This document shows positions 7,604-16,935 of a DNA stretch of 64,000 nt, piece by piece. The stretch covers positions 1 to 64,000 of the forward strand of contig JADHPT010000010.1 of assembly GCA_016778305.1 (NCBI GenBank). The letters run 5' to 3'. The notes under the pieces were generated by a model that was given only the letters and a program-made list of their open reading frames with translations, was not told the origin of the DNA and made no database searches. This DNA is from Candidatus Poseidonia sp. (GTDB lineage: Archaea > Thermoplasmatota > Poseidoniia > Poseidoniales > Poseidoniaceae). Every line of letters starts with the position of its first letter. Position 1 is the stretch's first letter. The position numbers were made by a program, and so were the translations under genes.

Positions 7604-9189
7604 TGACTGCAACCGTTCCTGAAGATGAGGCAGTGCACAATGGAGAGGTATTGCCAATTCTCTCCGCTTCCGCGAAAAAAATGCGCATTGACAAACTTCT
7701 TGCAACCCCCCTCCCCACCTATACGAGTTCAATTCCAGGCTCGTATCTCTGGACAAAAATAGCCTTTTGGATGTGCCGCAGAGTTGCAAGTGTTCAATTC
7801 CGAACGACCAGTACAACTCGTGCAGCTCCCCTCTCACAATCAGGCGGTGGAGCCATGTGTTGCGGTTGGCATACCAACGGCCTCATGGACCCGCTCGGTA
7901 TCTTTCTTCAACACCCCAAAGAATTCGTCGTTGGAGCACGCCACGATCTCGTTACCCGCCCGTTGTTGGGTTGGTGGACTCGCCGTCTTGCAGTTCAACC
8001 GGTTGTTAGGAAGGCAGAACTTCTGCGAGGTGGATGCACGGAAGAAGAAGCCCTGCACCTCAACGGGCGCTCCCTTCTCGCTCTCGCCAACGGCGTTGCG
8101 CATGGTTTTGGCTGCGTGCTTTTTCCAGAAGGGACCAGCCATAGCGAATCCCACATGATTCGTTTCAAAACAGGCCCATTTCGCACAGTTCTCGCCTCAG
8201 CAGCACTGGCGAAGGCCAGTGATTTGGAACTCCCTCACCTGCTTCCAGTGGGTTTACATTTCCGCTGCAGAGAAGATTTCAGAACAGACCAATACATTGA
8301 GTTTGGTGAACCAATTCAAGTGACAAAGGATCTAATTCCCGATGAAATGGTAGACGCCGTCAAACAAGGCGGATGGGTTGAACCACCTGCAGAGGCCGTA
8401 CACGCTCTGCGGGACCGCTTGCAAACCCGCCTCCCCTTCCAAACGCCGAATACAGCGACCTGGGAAGAGCACCGAGCACTGCATTTGGTTGCACACCTTC
8501 ACGCGCGCAGAGAGGGGCGACAATTGCCACGGTGGCAGGATGAAGTGCATGCCGCTCGAAACGTTCGTGAGGCATGGTCAACCGAACCGGACACCTTCCC
8601 TCCAAAACCGATCGCCGATGAACGGATGGCGCACGCCATTGAAGCTGCAGAAATCCTTGAGATGAACCAACTCGATGGACGCGCACTCAATGCTTCTGCA
8701 ACTGGGTTGAAGACGGGACGACTTACGAAGGCACCGATGAACGTAGTCGCACTTCTCGCCTTCCTGCTCCTTCTTCCTCTCTCTCTCAGTTCTCTGGGTC
8801 TTCAAGTACTCCTCGGACGGCTTCTTGGAGATTCAACCGATGAAGGCCTTGACGCAAGGACGAGTTATCAATTCCTTGCAGCCTTTTTCGGATCATTACT
8901 CATTTGGCCCATCATCGCTCTGCTTTGGACGGGCGCATTTTGGATCAATGCTGACGCGGTGTTTGACGCTCTCCACTCCACTCTGCCCGCTTGGGGAAGC
9001 CTGACCGCAGGTCAACAAATACTGGCTGCAATCACAACCTACCTCCTGATGTTCCCCCTCTTTTGGTTGAGTGGTAAATCATTCGCCAGAGCGTGGGACG
9101 CGTGGGTTGACCTTCGAAGTGTTTTGAGGCGACGCACCATGGACAGGGATCAAAAAGAACGCCTTTTCTATCTCCTGAAGCAAATATAG
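7603..9189 (+). CDS. Glycerolipid-type (PlsC/GPAT-like) acyltransferase, membrane protein
   Basis: 528 aa. The acyltransferase core contains GWHTNGLMDPLGIF (HxxxxxD block, the spacing of the GPT2/SCT1 type rather than HxxxxD) near residue 95, then FPEGTSHSE (FPEGxS block) near residue 182. A soluble stretch follows, and then two or three membrane helices (about residues 388-410, 430-455 and 480-500). Such enzymes acylate glycerol phosphate or lysolipids in Bacteria and Eukarya. Archaea have ether lipids, so the acceptor here is unknown. ATG 7603 overlaps the HIT stop. Confidence 0.78.
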   Translation: MTATVPEDEAVHNGEVLPILSASAKKMRIDKLLATPLPTYTSSIPGSYLWTKIAFWMCRRVASVQFRTTSTTRAAPLSQSGGGAMCCGWHTNGLMDPLGIFLQHPKEFVVGARHDLVTRPLLGWWTRRLAVQPVVRKAELLRGGCTEEEALHLNGRSLLALANGVAHGFGCVLFPEGTSHSESHMIRFKTGPFRTVLASAALAKASDLELPHLLPVGLHFRCREDFRTDQYIEFGEPIQVTKDLIPDEMVDAVKQGGWVEPPAEAVHALRDRLQTRLPFQTPNTATWEEHRALHLVAHLHARREGRQLPRWQDEVHAARNVREAWSTEPDTFPPKPIADERMAHAIEAAEILEMNQLDGRALNASATGLKTGRLTKAPMNVVALLAFLLLLPLSLSSLGLQVLLGRLLGDSTDEGLDARTSYQFLAAFFGSLLIWPIIALLWTGAFWINADAVFDALHSTLPAWGSLTAGQQILAAITTYLLMFPLFWLSGKSFARAWDAWVDLRSVLRRRTMDRDQKERLFYLLKQI

Positions 9190-9235
9190 TCGGCAAAAGA
9201 GTGTGTTTCAAACGGGATGAGCGTTTGGGTGAACC

Positions 9236-9871
9236 ATGACGCCCGATGAAGTGGTTGATTTACTCAAGCAGTGGCTTACCGAAGAACGCCTTACTGTGAA
9301 ATCTCAACAAGACCCTCGAGCTCACGCTCATTTTCTCGTAAGGTATCCAGGTGGCAAACAAGGGCACATGTTTGCCATTGTCGTTCCCAAAGGGCGCGAC
9401 CTCGTTGCCTTATCCAGTATGACACGTGTTGACGAAGGCCAACAAAAAGAGATGAAATCTCACATGGATGATGAAGACAGCGATTGGGCCGAATGGGTTC
9501 ATGAGAGTCGATTGCACCTCATCCGCACGGGCGTTGACTGGGCCATTCACATGGGGCACGAGGGCGACAAAAAGCCAGGACCGCTCCAAGCATTCAACGT
9601 CAGCCTTCCCATTTGGTTTGACGGATTGAACAAGCATGAATTCATGAACAATCTCCGCCGACTGTGGTTGGCAAAACTCGCCCTTATCCACGAAATCAAA
9701 TATTCCTACGGACCGGGAGTCGGGAAGTCGGGGCCGGTTGATGATTGGCCTAAATCGAAGGCAAACCCCGACGGCACACAAGCCTCCCAAAGCGATGGAA
9801 CTGCTCCTCGGGTTGAATTTGATGAAAAGATGTCATTTGGGAGCGGTTTTGACCCGAGCGAATGGGCCTAA
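9236..9871 (+). CDS. DUF2299-like archaeal protein
   Basis: 211 aa, soluble. The first 160 residues (VDLLKQWLTEERLTVKSQQDP...HFLVRYPG...FAIVVPKGRDLVALSSM, then RLWLAKLALIHEI) fit the pattern I associate with archaeal DUF2299 proteins, which may bind a ligand or nucleic acid. The C-terminal 50 residues are low-complexity. It begins 46 bases after the acyltransferase gene on the same strand. The family is recalled, not checked; function is unknown. Confidence 0.6.
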   Translation: MTPDEVVDLLKQWLTEERLTVKSQQDPRAHAHFLVRYPGGKQGHMFAIVVPKGRDLVALSSMTRVDEGQQKEMKSHMDDEDSDWAEWVHESRLHLIRTGVDWAIHMGHEGDKKPGPLQAFNVSLPIWFDGLNKHEFMNNLRRLWLAKLALIHEIKYSYGPGVGKSGPVDDWPKSKANPDGTQASQSDGTAPRVEFDEKMSFGSGFDPSEWA

Positions 9872-9964
9872 ACCCTACAGCATTGGCGACGGGATAAGCG
9901 GCGTCTAGCGCCACACCTGAACGTGGTTTCCCAGACCGAAAGCCAGCGCGGTTAAGTATGATAA

Positions 9965-10001
9965 GAATCTCGTATAACTGTTAAACCTCTGAGGTGACTC
10001 C
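9965..10001 (+). promoter_or_regulatory. Promoter/leader of the giant surface protein
   Basis: The 130-base gap after 9871 contains the AT-rich stretch ataagaatctcgtataact (about 9960-9980), which could be a TATA element. A strong ribosome-binding site GAGGTGA at 9991-9997 lies four bases before ATG 10002. Confidence 0.4.
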
Positions 10002-13000
10002 ATGAGCCAAAAAATGAAATCAATCAGCCTAGCCTCCATTATGGTGCTTTCAGTCATGTCCTCGCTCCTTCTAGCGAGCGTCACAGTGAGTGCCAGTACC
10101 GTTGTTATTACCGAAGCCGTCCAGATTGTAGACGGCGGTACTGCCTCAGATGCACAAGCTGCAGTTGGCTCCGATAGTTCAGGCAACGTCCACGTTGTTT
10201 GGACCCGTAATAACCTCCATCTCTACTACTCAATGATTTCACCACGTGGCGAGACACTCATTGACGCCACACAAATCACGAACTCTGGACTCCACAAGAT
10301 TTGGCACCCTGATCTCGAAGTTGATGAATTCGACCGCGTGCACGTCGTATGGGCCGATAAAGCAGGCCAGCACGCTATCATGTACACTGCTTTGCAACCA
10401 TTTTCTGCCCCCATGGACGGCATGGCTTCTGACGATGGAACACTCTCGGCTATTGATGACTCCATCATTTCCCGCCGCTCACAAAACCGTGATTGGCCAG
10501 CCTTGGACATCGACAGCCAGAACAACGTCCACATCGTCTGGCAAGATAATTACGACGAACTTGGCCGTTTCTTCAACCAGCCACAAATCTACTACTCCAT
10601 GATCCAACCCGACATCAGTTCAGGGACCCTCATCACTCTCTTTGACGACACCCTCCTCACGCCAATCATCGGCCATAAGGGGCACCCAGATGTTGTCGTT
10701 GATGCGAACGACTACGTTCAAATTGCATGGGACGACACCCGTGGTGGCAAGGTTGAATTGGCCTTTATCGTGGACACTTCAGGTTCAATGTACACAGAAT
10801 GGGCAGATATCTGCACGGTTGTTTACGGCGGCAACTTCGCTTCTGGAAGCTATTTCCAAGGCATCAAGCCAATGCTCGAGGTCGCTAACATGACCGTGTA
10901 CGAGACCATTTACGGACTGGGCAACACCCTACCAGGTGCTGCAAGTTCAGGCAACTGCCAAGGTTACAACCAGAATACAGGGCCCCGAACAACACCACTC
11001 GGACAAACGCCCGGAGACGACTCCGGAGGTATCCGCAAGTTACCCGGAACCATCTACAACGGCAATACATATTCCGGCTATTCTGGCGAAGACTGGGGAC
11101 CAGGTTCCAACTGGGCCTGCCTTTCATGGAAGGATGCTTCAGGCAACGTCCCAGGCAACCCCCCAACTCAATCCGACCATCGCTGGAACCCCAATGCAAC
11201 CAAGATTGTGATTCCAGTTTCAGATGAAGGACCCAAGGACGGTGACCCATCTCAGCAAGCCGACGATAAGGCAGCCATTCAGGAAGCTCACGACAACTGC
11301 ATCCTTTCTGGCGTGATTCCTGTCGGACTCTACGGTCAAGGATACGGTGGTGCAGGTAATATCCAATCCCACTTCATGGATCTCGTACAATGCCCCAACG
11401 GCATCGTCTCAACACAGACTCGAAATTGCCCGGGTAACACGCTTGCTAACACCGATGCTGGTGGACAAGCCTACGAGTTCCCGTCAGGATCCGGTACCAA
11501 CCAAATGGCCCTCCTCGTAGAAGCCATGGTTTACATCTCTACCAACAACTCTCGTGAAATCTACATGTCTATCTTGGACCCCTATGCCAAGATGAACAAC
11601 GACCCATCCTTCACCCCAGGTTCACCGGGCCACTGGGTTCAAGGCGGCACTTACTACGAAGACACAGGCGCAGGGGCTGACGGCCACCTTGTCGTTGTCA
11701 ACGACACTCGTGTCACCATCGATGACGCCTACTCCTTCCACCCCTCTATTGGCGTGGACATGCAAGGCAACACCCACATTGCTTGGATGGATGGACGGGA
11801 TTATGGTTTCGAGAAGGACGTTAATTACGAAGTCTACTACACCAAACTTCGTTTGCAAGGCGCAGGAGCTTGGGACGGTGCTGATGAAGGGCTCTCCACC
11901 TACGCCATCAAGAAGATTGAGGACACCCCTATCTCCCACGTTGAGGGCAACGGTGGATTGCCACCTGCTTCACCTTATGCAGGAAACTCCGTCTTCCCCT
12001 CACTCTTGACCGACGACCAAAACAACGTGCACATCGCTTGGGTTGATTCAGGAAATACCTCGGCCAATGAAGAAGTGCTCTACGCCCGCCTCAACCAAAC
12101 CGACCTAACAGGCGATGGCCTAACGGCCTTAGACCCCTGGGAAGCCGTATCGGTGACGTCATGGAATTCGAACAAACTTGGCCCCAATAACGGTCGGCAA
12201 CCGAGTATCGGTATGCCACCCGCCTTCTCAAATGACTTGGGCAGCGGAGCCCACATTGCTTGGTCTGATACGAACAAGTGCGGTGACGAAGGAAATAACA
12301 ATCGATTCACAATCTGTTACTCCCACGTTCTTACAGGACAAGTCGATCTTGAGTTTGATGAGGGAGAGACCTTCTATCACGTGATTGAACCAGGTCAGCA
12401 AACCATCTACAACTTGACCATGAACAATTCAACACCCGGTCCGAAAGATCTCGTTGCTGACACCTACGGGCTGAACATCTCCGGAGTGCCCATGAATTGG
12501 ACGGCGAACCTCTACTTTGCAAGCAACCACTCCAGCATCTTCCCCGACACACCTATCTTCCTCGAGGGCGGTGAAGATGTTCGCTTCTACATGCGAGTAC
12601 AAGCCCCGTCCATCTACCAGGCGAATGGGGATGAGTTAGCCGAAATTCGCATAACAGCCCAGTCCTACAAGGACCCAGCAATCCAAAACGACATCGTCAC
12701 CCTCACGCTGATGGACGTCGTTCACGGTATCGATCTGGACACATCGCACAGTATGGCAGATATTGAGCAGGGGCAGACGGCTCTGTTTTCAATTACCATC
12801 ACCAACACAGGCAACGTCAATGACGCGTTCGTGTTCTGGGACCCCAACAGTTTGGAAGGTCAGCAAGAATGGCTCCTACCCTTCGGCTGGCAAATCAACT
12901 TCCCAACCCGCGTTGAACTAGATCCCGGTCAATCTGTGACGAAGAACCTTGAAGTGAGTGTTCCGACTTCAGAAGACCCGGGCGCCTTTGTCATCTATGT

Positions 13001-15032
13001 GAAGGGTTGGTCAGAAGGTGAACCGATTAAGTCCGTCGAAAAAGGAACGTACGACATCCTTGAACTGGGCGTCTTCGTTTCAATTCGTTCAACCGGAAAC
13101 ATCGAATTCAGCATACTAGATCGTACCGAGCAAGTCTTGCCCGGTGACTGCGCTGAATACGATATTGACGTAACCAAGAACTTCGATTCAGGAGAACTCG
13201 TCTTCGTCACACCAGGAGCTCCAGACGTGAAGCCTGATGGCATCTCGATGGACGCATGGCGTCAAGAGAACTGGATGGTCAATGTCGACTTCTCCAACGC
13301 TGCTGGCTCGGCAGACGCTGGCGACGGTCTGGGCGATCCAATTGCATGGACCATACAAGGCAATGACAATTCAGTCACGAAGACCGTGAGCGTTTCCGTA
13401 TGCGCACCAACCAATGCATCTTCAGGTCTCGGACCTGCTGTGACACTCAAGGCCTACCTTGACGGATATCCACGAATTTCAGACTCAGTGATCCTCTCAA
13501 CCAATGTGGTCCACGTCTATGAATTGGATGCAGGCATCGACCCTGATGTCGGGACATCACTCGAAGTTAATCCAGGTGAGCAACTCACGTTGCCGCTTAC
13601 GGTAAGCAACGATGGAAACGGACCCGACCGCTTTGACTTCCGCCTCGCACGCGTCACTGACGCCTTTGGAGTGGACGTTATTTGGGACATTGACATTCCC
13701 CGAGAAAACCTCATGGAGCTCTCACCAGGGACATACCAAGCCTTCGATGTTCTCATGAACGTGCCCAACCGTGTTGAAGCAGGTGAATACACCATCGTTC
13801 TGCAAGCCTTCTCTGAAGAAGCATATCCGGACGATAGCGGCCGAGAAACTCGTCTTCGTGACACCATCACCCTCGCTGTGACGGTCAAGGAATTCCACGA
13901 CATGCAAATCTCGATGGACTCCAGTGTTGACAATGCAGTCAAGACCTCCGCTCCGGGTAAAATCGTTCGATTCACCTTCAACGTCACGAATAATGGAAAC
14001 GTTGCGGATGTTCCAACTCTGAACAACCACACCGCACAAAAGGACGGCGACGAACTGCTTTGGAGCGAATCTCCAGGCATGAACGCGTTGGATGGCTGGA
14101 GCGTTGAATGGTACGTGATGAAACAACTCAGCGCAGATGTTGTGGTTGAGGAAGCATGTATTGAAGAAGTATCTACCGCTTCTTCCTACCCCGAAGACAG
14201 TTGTGTCTATCTTACTGATTTGAACGAATTCCGTCTTCCAGAAATGGCACCTTACGAAACCATCACTACGGTCGCTGCAGTGTCCATTGGCATCAACGCA
14301 AAACTTGACACCCGTCAACTTGGTTTGAAGGTCGTCTCGATGCACGGTGACATGGATAACGACGGAGATCACGATGATTCCCCAGAATGGGACGGTGAGA
14401 ACTTTGATACCAACGAATTCATTGTGACACTCCGTCTTCGCGCACCGAACCTTGCAATCAAGGAGATTATTCTTCCACCATCACTCAACGGTGAGGTTGA
14501 CTCGACCATCCCTATCGGCATCATCCTGCAAAACACAGGTAACGTGCATGCAACGAACATCGAAATTGTTCTTTGTGAGTACGATGATGCAAATGACCTT
14601 GATCTCATGGATGAAATCCGCAAAAACGGTTGCGATGAAGAACGCGTCGTCATGCGGCAGGTCGTTGGAGCCCTTCTTGCGCCAGACGATACCGACGACG
14701 GCAGCAAGGAGATTGAATTGTATCTACTCTACCCGGTTACTGCGGGCAGTAAGGGCGTCTATGTCGTCGTCGACCCGATGAACGAGATTGTAGAATCCGA
14801 TGAGCGCGACAACGTCATGGCCATCCCAGAAGCTCTCGAATCAGAGAATCCGATTCTAGACTTGGCTCAGGAAGTCGTTGGTAAGACGGCACTACCGTTT
14901 GCAGTGATTCTGCTCACCATCGCGCTGCTTGGCGTGGTCTACCTTGTTGGCAAGGGTCGACGTGATGATGTCAACAAGCGACTGGCTGAACAGTCCTCAC
15001 TCGTGACGGTCCTTTCGGAAGAAAACCTGTGA
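10002..15032 (+). CDS. Giant secreted/surface protein with vWA domain and repeated Ig-like domains
   Basis: 1676 aa. A Sec signal peptide (about 1-28) is followed by propeller-like repeats with the recurring motif VHVVWTR / VHIVWQDN / VQIAWDD / HIAWMDG. A von Willebrand A domain with the MIDAS-type DTSGSM (about 258-263) lies between two groups of these repeats. After about residue 800 come several NEW3/CARDB-like beta-sandwich repeats (GQTALFSITITNTGNVND and relatives). One C-terminal transmembrane helix (about 1627-1648) has a basic GKGRRDD stop-transfer and a short tail. It is probably cell-wall-anchored, for adhesion or polymer binding. It is a single intact frame. Confidence 0.85.
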   Translation: MSQKMKSISLASIMVLSVMSSLLLASVTVSASTVVITEAVQIVDGGTASDAQAAVGSDSSGNVHVVWTRNNLHLYYSMISPRGETLIDATQITNSGLHKIWHPDLEVDEFDRVHVVWADKAGQHAIMYTALQPFSAPMDGMASDDGTLSAIDDSIISRRSQNRDWPALDIDSQNNVHIVWQDNYDELGRFFNQPQIYYSMIQPDISSGTLITLFDDTLLTPIIGHKGHPDVVVDANDYVQIAWDDTRGGKVELAFIVDTSGSMYTEWADICTVVYGGNFASGSYFQGIKPMLEVANMTVYETIYGLGNTLPGAASSGNCQGYNQNTGPRTTPLGQTPGDDSGGIRKLPGTIYNGNTYSGYSGEDWGPGSNWACLSWKDASGNVPGNPPTQSDHRWNPNATKIVIPVSDEGPKDGDPSQQADDKAAIQEAHDNCILSGVIPVGLYGQGYGGAGNIQSHFMDLVQCPNGIVSTQTRNCPGNTLANTDAGGQAYEFPSGSGTNQMALLVEAMVYISTNNSREIYMSILDPYAKMNNDPSFTPGSPGHWVQGGTYYEDTGAGADGHLVVVNDTRVTIDDAYSFHPSIGVDMQGNTHIAWMDGRDYGFEKDVNYEVYYTKLRLQGAGAWDGADEGLSTYAIKKIEDTPISHVEGNGGLPPASPYAGNSVFPSLLTDDQNNVHIAWVDSGNTSANEEVLYARLNQTDLTGDGLTALDPWEAVSVTSWNSNKLGPNNGRQPSIGMPPAFSNDLGSGAHIAWSDTNKCGDEGNNNRFTICYSHVLTGQVDLEFDEGETFYHVIEPGQQTIYNLTMNNSTPGPKDLVADTYGLNISGVPMNWTANLYFASNHSSIFPDTPIFLEGGEDVRFYMRVQAPSIYQANGDELAEIRITAQSYKDPAIQNDIVTLTLMDVVHGIDLDTSHSMADIEQGQTALFSITITNTGNVNDAFVFWDPNSLEGQQEWLLPFGWQINFPTRVELDPGQSVTKNLEVSVPTSEDPGAFVIYVKGWSEGEPIKSVEKGTYDILELGVFVSIRSTGNIEFSILDRTEQVLPGDCAEYDIDVTKNFDSGELVFVTPGAPDVKPDGISMDAWRQENWMVNVDFSNAAGSADAGDGLGDPIAWTIQGNDNSVTKTVSVSVCAPTNASSGLGPAVTLKAYLDGYPRISDSVILSTNVVHVYELDAGIDPDVGTSLEVNPGEQLTLPLTVSNDGNGPDRFDFRLARVTDAFGVDVIWDIDIPRENLMELSPGTYQAFDVLMNVPNRVEAGEYTIVLQAFSEEAYPDDSGRETRLRDTITLAVTVKEFHDMQISMDSSVDNAVKTSAPGKIVRFTFNVTNNGNVADVPTLNNHTAQKDGDELLWSESPGMNALDGWSVEWYVMKQLSADVVVEEACIEEVSTASSYPEDSCVYLTDLNEFRLPEMAPYETITTVAAVSIGINAKLDTRQLGLKVVSMHGDMDNDGDHDDSPEWDGENFDTNEFIVTLRLRAPNLAIKEIILPPSLNGEVDSTIPIGIILQNTGNVHATNIEIVLCEYDDANDLDLMDEIRKNGCDEERVVMRQVVGALLAPDDTDDGSKEIELYLLYPVTAGSKGVYVVVDPMNEIVESDERDNVMAIPEALESENPILDLAQEVVGKTALPFAVILLTIALLGVVYLVGKGRRDDVNKRLAEQSSLVTVLSEENL

Positions 15033-15038
15033 TGTTGT

Positions 15039-15785
15039 TCACTTGGACTTCGGTCCAAGGTACCAGCGTAGTTCAGTGTTGAGCGGAGCGGCGATGATTT
15101 GTCCTGAACGCTGTGCGATTTGACGTTCAAGTTGATTTCGTAGCGTCTCAATGAGTTCTGTTACGTTAGTGTCGCCAATCAATTCCCGTTGGATAAGCGA
15201 CGCGAGGTCTAAACGCTCACCGTTTGATTCAACAATCGACTGGATGATACTTCGCTCTTCATAGAGTTCAAAGTCAGACCCTACTCCCGCAGACACGCGC
15301 TGTCGAACGTGCTGGTGAAGGGCGATGACGGCGTCTCGTTGTGCATCCAGGTCATCGAGCACCTCACTCAATGAGCGAAGGTGAGACAATCCTTCGGCTA
15401 CGGCTATTTTCTTTCGACCGCCCAATGCTTCTGCGATGGGGATGGAGGCTGATGGTAATTGGGTTGAGAGCCGCATCGGGCCCCCTGCTGGGAGTTTTCT
15501 CTGTTCGCAACGGAAGAGGTCCGGGCCAAGGTCGATCTGGATTGAGAAGGCCTTTTCTACCGAATAGATGGTTCGGGGGGGGCCGCCTTTTTCGGAAGGA
15601 ACTTTCGATTTAGAAACCATACCGCCATCTTCGAGTTCCTTGAGGTGCTTGACAATCGCTGGTTGACTTGCACCGATGATTTGGGAGAGCTGCATGGCAT
15701 AATGAGGCTCCCGAATCAAGCGTTCAAGGATTTGACGACGCATCTTGTTTTGAAGTAAATAGAGGGCGTTGTCCAGGTCATTCAT
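15039..15785 (-). CDS. ArsR-like winged-helix transcriptional regulator
   Basis: 248 aa. The N-terminal winged helix-turn-helix reads MRRQILERLIREPHYAMQLSQIIGASQPAIVKHLKELEDGGMV, a clear ArsR/HTH pattern with recognition helix around residues 38-50. A wing (GGPPRTIYSV) and a long helical C-terminal half follow, probably for dimerisation or sensing. No ligand-binding cysteines are evident. It is the last gene of the leftward topoisomerase VI group and converges with the surface-protein gene 6 bases away. Confidence 0.82.
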   Translation of the reverse strand: MNDLDNALYLLQNKMRRQILERLIREPHYAMQLSQIIGASQPAIVKHLKELEDGGMVSKSKVPSEKGGPPRTIYSVEKAFSIQIDLGPDLFRCEQRKLPAGGPMRLSTQLPSASIPIAEALGGRKKIAVAEGLSHLRSLSEVLDDLDAQRDAVIALHQHVRQRVSAGVGSDFELYEERSIIQSIVESNGERLDLASLIQRELIGDTNVTELIETLRNQLERQIAQRSGQIIAAPLNTELRWYLGPKSK

Positions 15786-15839
15786 CTTCTCAACTCGAAG
15801 TTGGGTAGTCCACCCCCCTCTTTGAACTCATCGTTTGCT

Positions 15840-16889
15840 TCAAAGTTCTTCCCATTCTTTCCAAGATTGGTCACTTACAGTCGGCGACGTATCTCGAAGA
15901 GGTTTGGGATTTTGCCGTTGATTGGGCGTTGGTTCGTTCACTGGTTTGGCCAGAGAGACCCCTTCATCCCAAGACGCGATTGCCGCAACGTTGGCAGCCT
16001 CTTCGATAGCATCCTCCGCCGACGTACCTTGATAACGGCCCGAGCGAGCATGCTCCTGTGCAGCCTCAACATCGCCTTTCATCAAGGCGTACACCTGCTC
16101 GGTTGTCAGCAGATTTCCTGACGCAACGTCGGGCAGACCGTCCACGAACTCTTCGGGTTGATTCTGCTCGGCAGTGTCGGCAAAGGGCGGGGCAACGCTT
16201 GGACTTTGTTCGGGACGTATTTGTTCCTGTGGCTGGCCAAATAGCACTGGATTGTCCGGATTGAGGTCGGTGATAGGGATCAACCGCCCGTCTTCCCCTA
16301 CCATCATGACGCGTGGGGTCTTACTGGGTTTGGAAGCGAGGTAAATGATGAGTGCAATCGGGGTAGTGAAGACACCAAAACAGCAAATGGTGGCGCCAAA
16401 GAGGAGCGTGGTTGACTCGAATAATTTATTTTGGAAGGCATCGATGGAAGAGAACCAACCCTGAACGCCTTCACAGGAGGTCGCACAGGTGATGGTGACT
16501 GCGTACTCGCTTGATTCATTCAATTTCCATGAAGCCCGTTCAACGAGAACATCTCCTTCCTCAGTCATGGGTTGGAAGTCAAGTTTGCAGGAGGCTTCGT
16601 CAATTGCTTCGCCCGAGATGGAGGACCCTTCAACTCGAAAGAGTTCGACACTCATCTCTGGGTCGTCTTTGAGCTGATAAAAGCGATAACAAGTATCGTC
16701 TAATTGCCCCGTGACTTCACTTCCGGGACCAACATAGGTTTGGTGGTAGTTTTCACGCGGGTCCATCGCCTCGCTAATCCTACTGGATTGGCTACTCACG
16801 AGAACAATCCCAACGACGACCATAATGGCGCCTGCGATGGCCAAACGCATGGCCCAAGGAGACCGCTTAGCAGGTTCACCGGCTTGCAT
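15840..16889 (-). CDS. Two-helix membrane protein with extracytoplasmic domain
   Basis: 349 aa from ATG 16889 (an upstream in-frame start at 16949 would add 20 residues). A basic N-terminus leads to a membrane helix (about 15-35), then about 140 residues outside the membrane with four cysteines that could form disulfides (DTCYRF, ASCKLDF, ITCATSCEG). A second helix (about 172-197) and a Pro/Gln-rich cytoplasmic tail follow. No family recognised. It lies 46 bases after top6A and may be in the same transcript. Confidence 0.7.
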   Translation of the reverse strand: MQAGEPAKRSPWAMRLAIAGAIMVVVGIVLVSSQSSRISEAMDPRENYHQTYVGPGSEVTGQLDDTCYRFYQLKDDPEMSVELFRVEGSSISGEAIDEASCKLDFQPMTEEGDVLVERASWKLNESSEYAVTITCATSCEGVQGWFSSIDAFQNKLFESTTLLFGATICCFGVFTTPIALIIYLASKPSKTPRVMMVGEDGRLIPITDLNPDNPVLFGQPQEQIRPEQSPSVAPPFADTAEQNQPEEFVDGLPDVASGNLLTTEQVYALMKGDVEAAQEHARSGRYQGTSAEDAIEEAANVAAIASWDEGVSLAKPVNEPTPNQRQNPKPLRDTSPTVSDQSWKEWEEL

Positions 16890-16935
16890 CGTTATTCCCC
16901 AAACCCTCTTCCTCCATAAGGCTCGCTCATGGAGC

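Noticed and set aside
13517-14372. Antisense open frames of about 187 and 216 codons inside the giant surface-protein gene
   Set aside because: They have no recognisable domain, promoter or ribosome site, and the plus-strand frame is complete with signal peptide and anchor.
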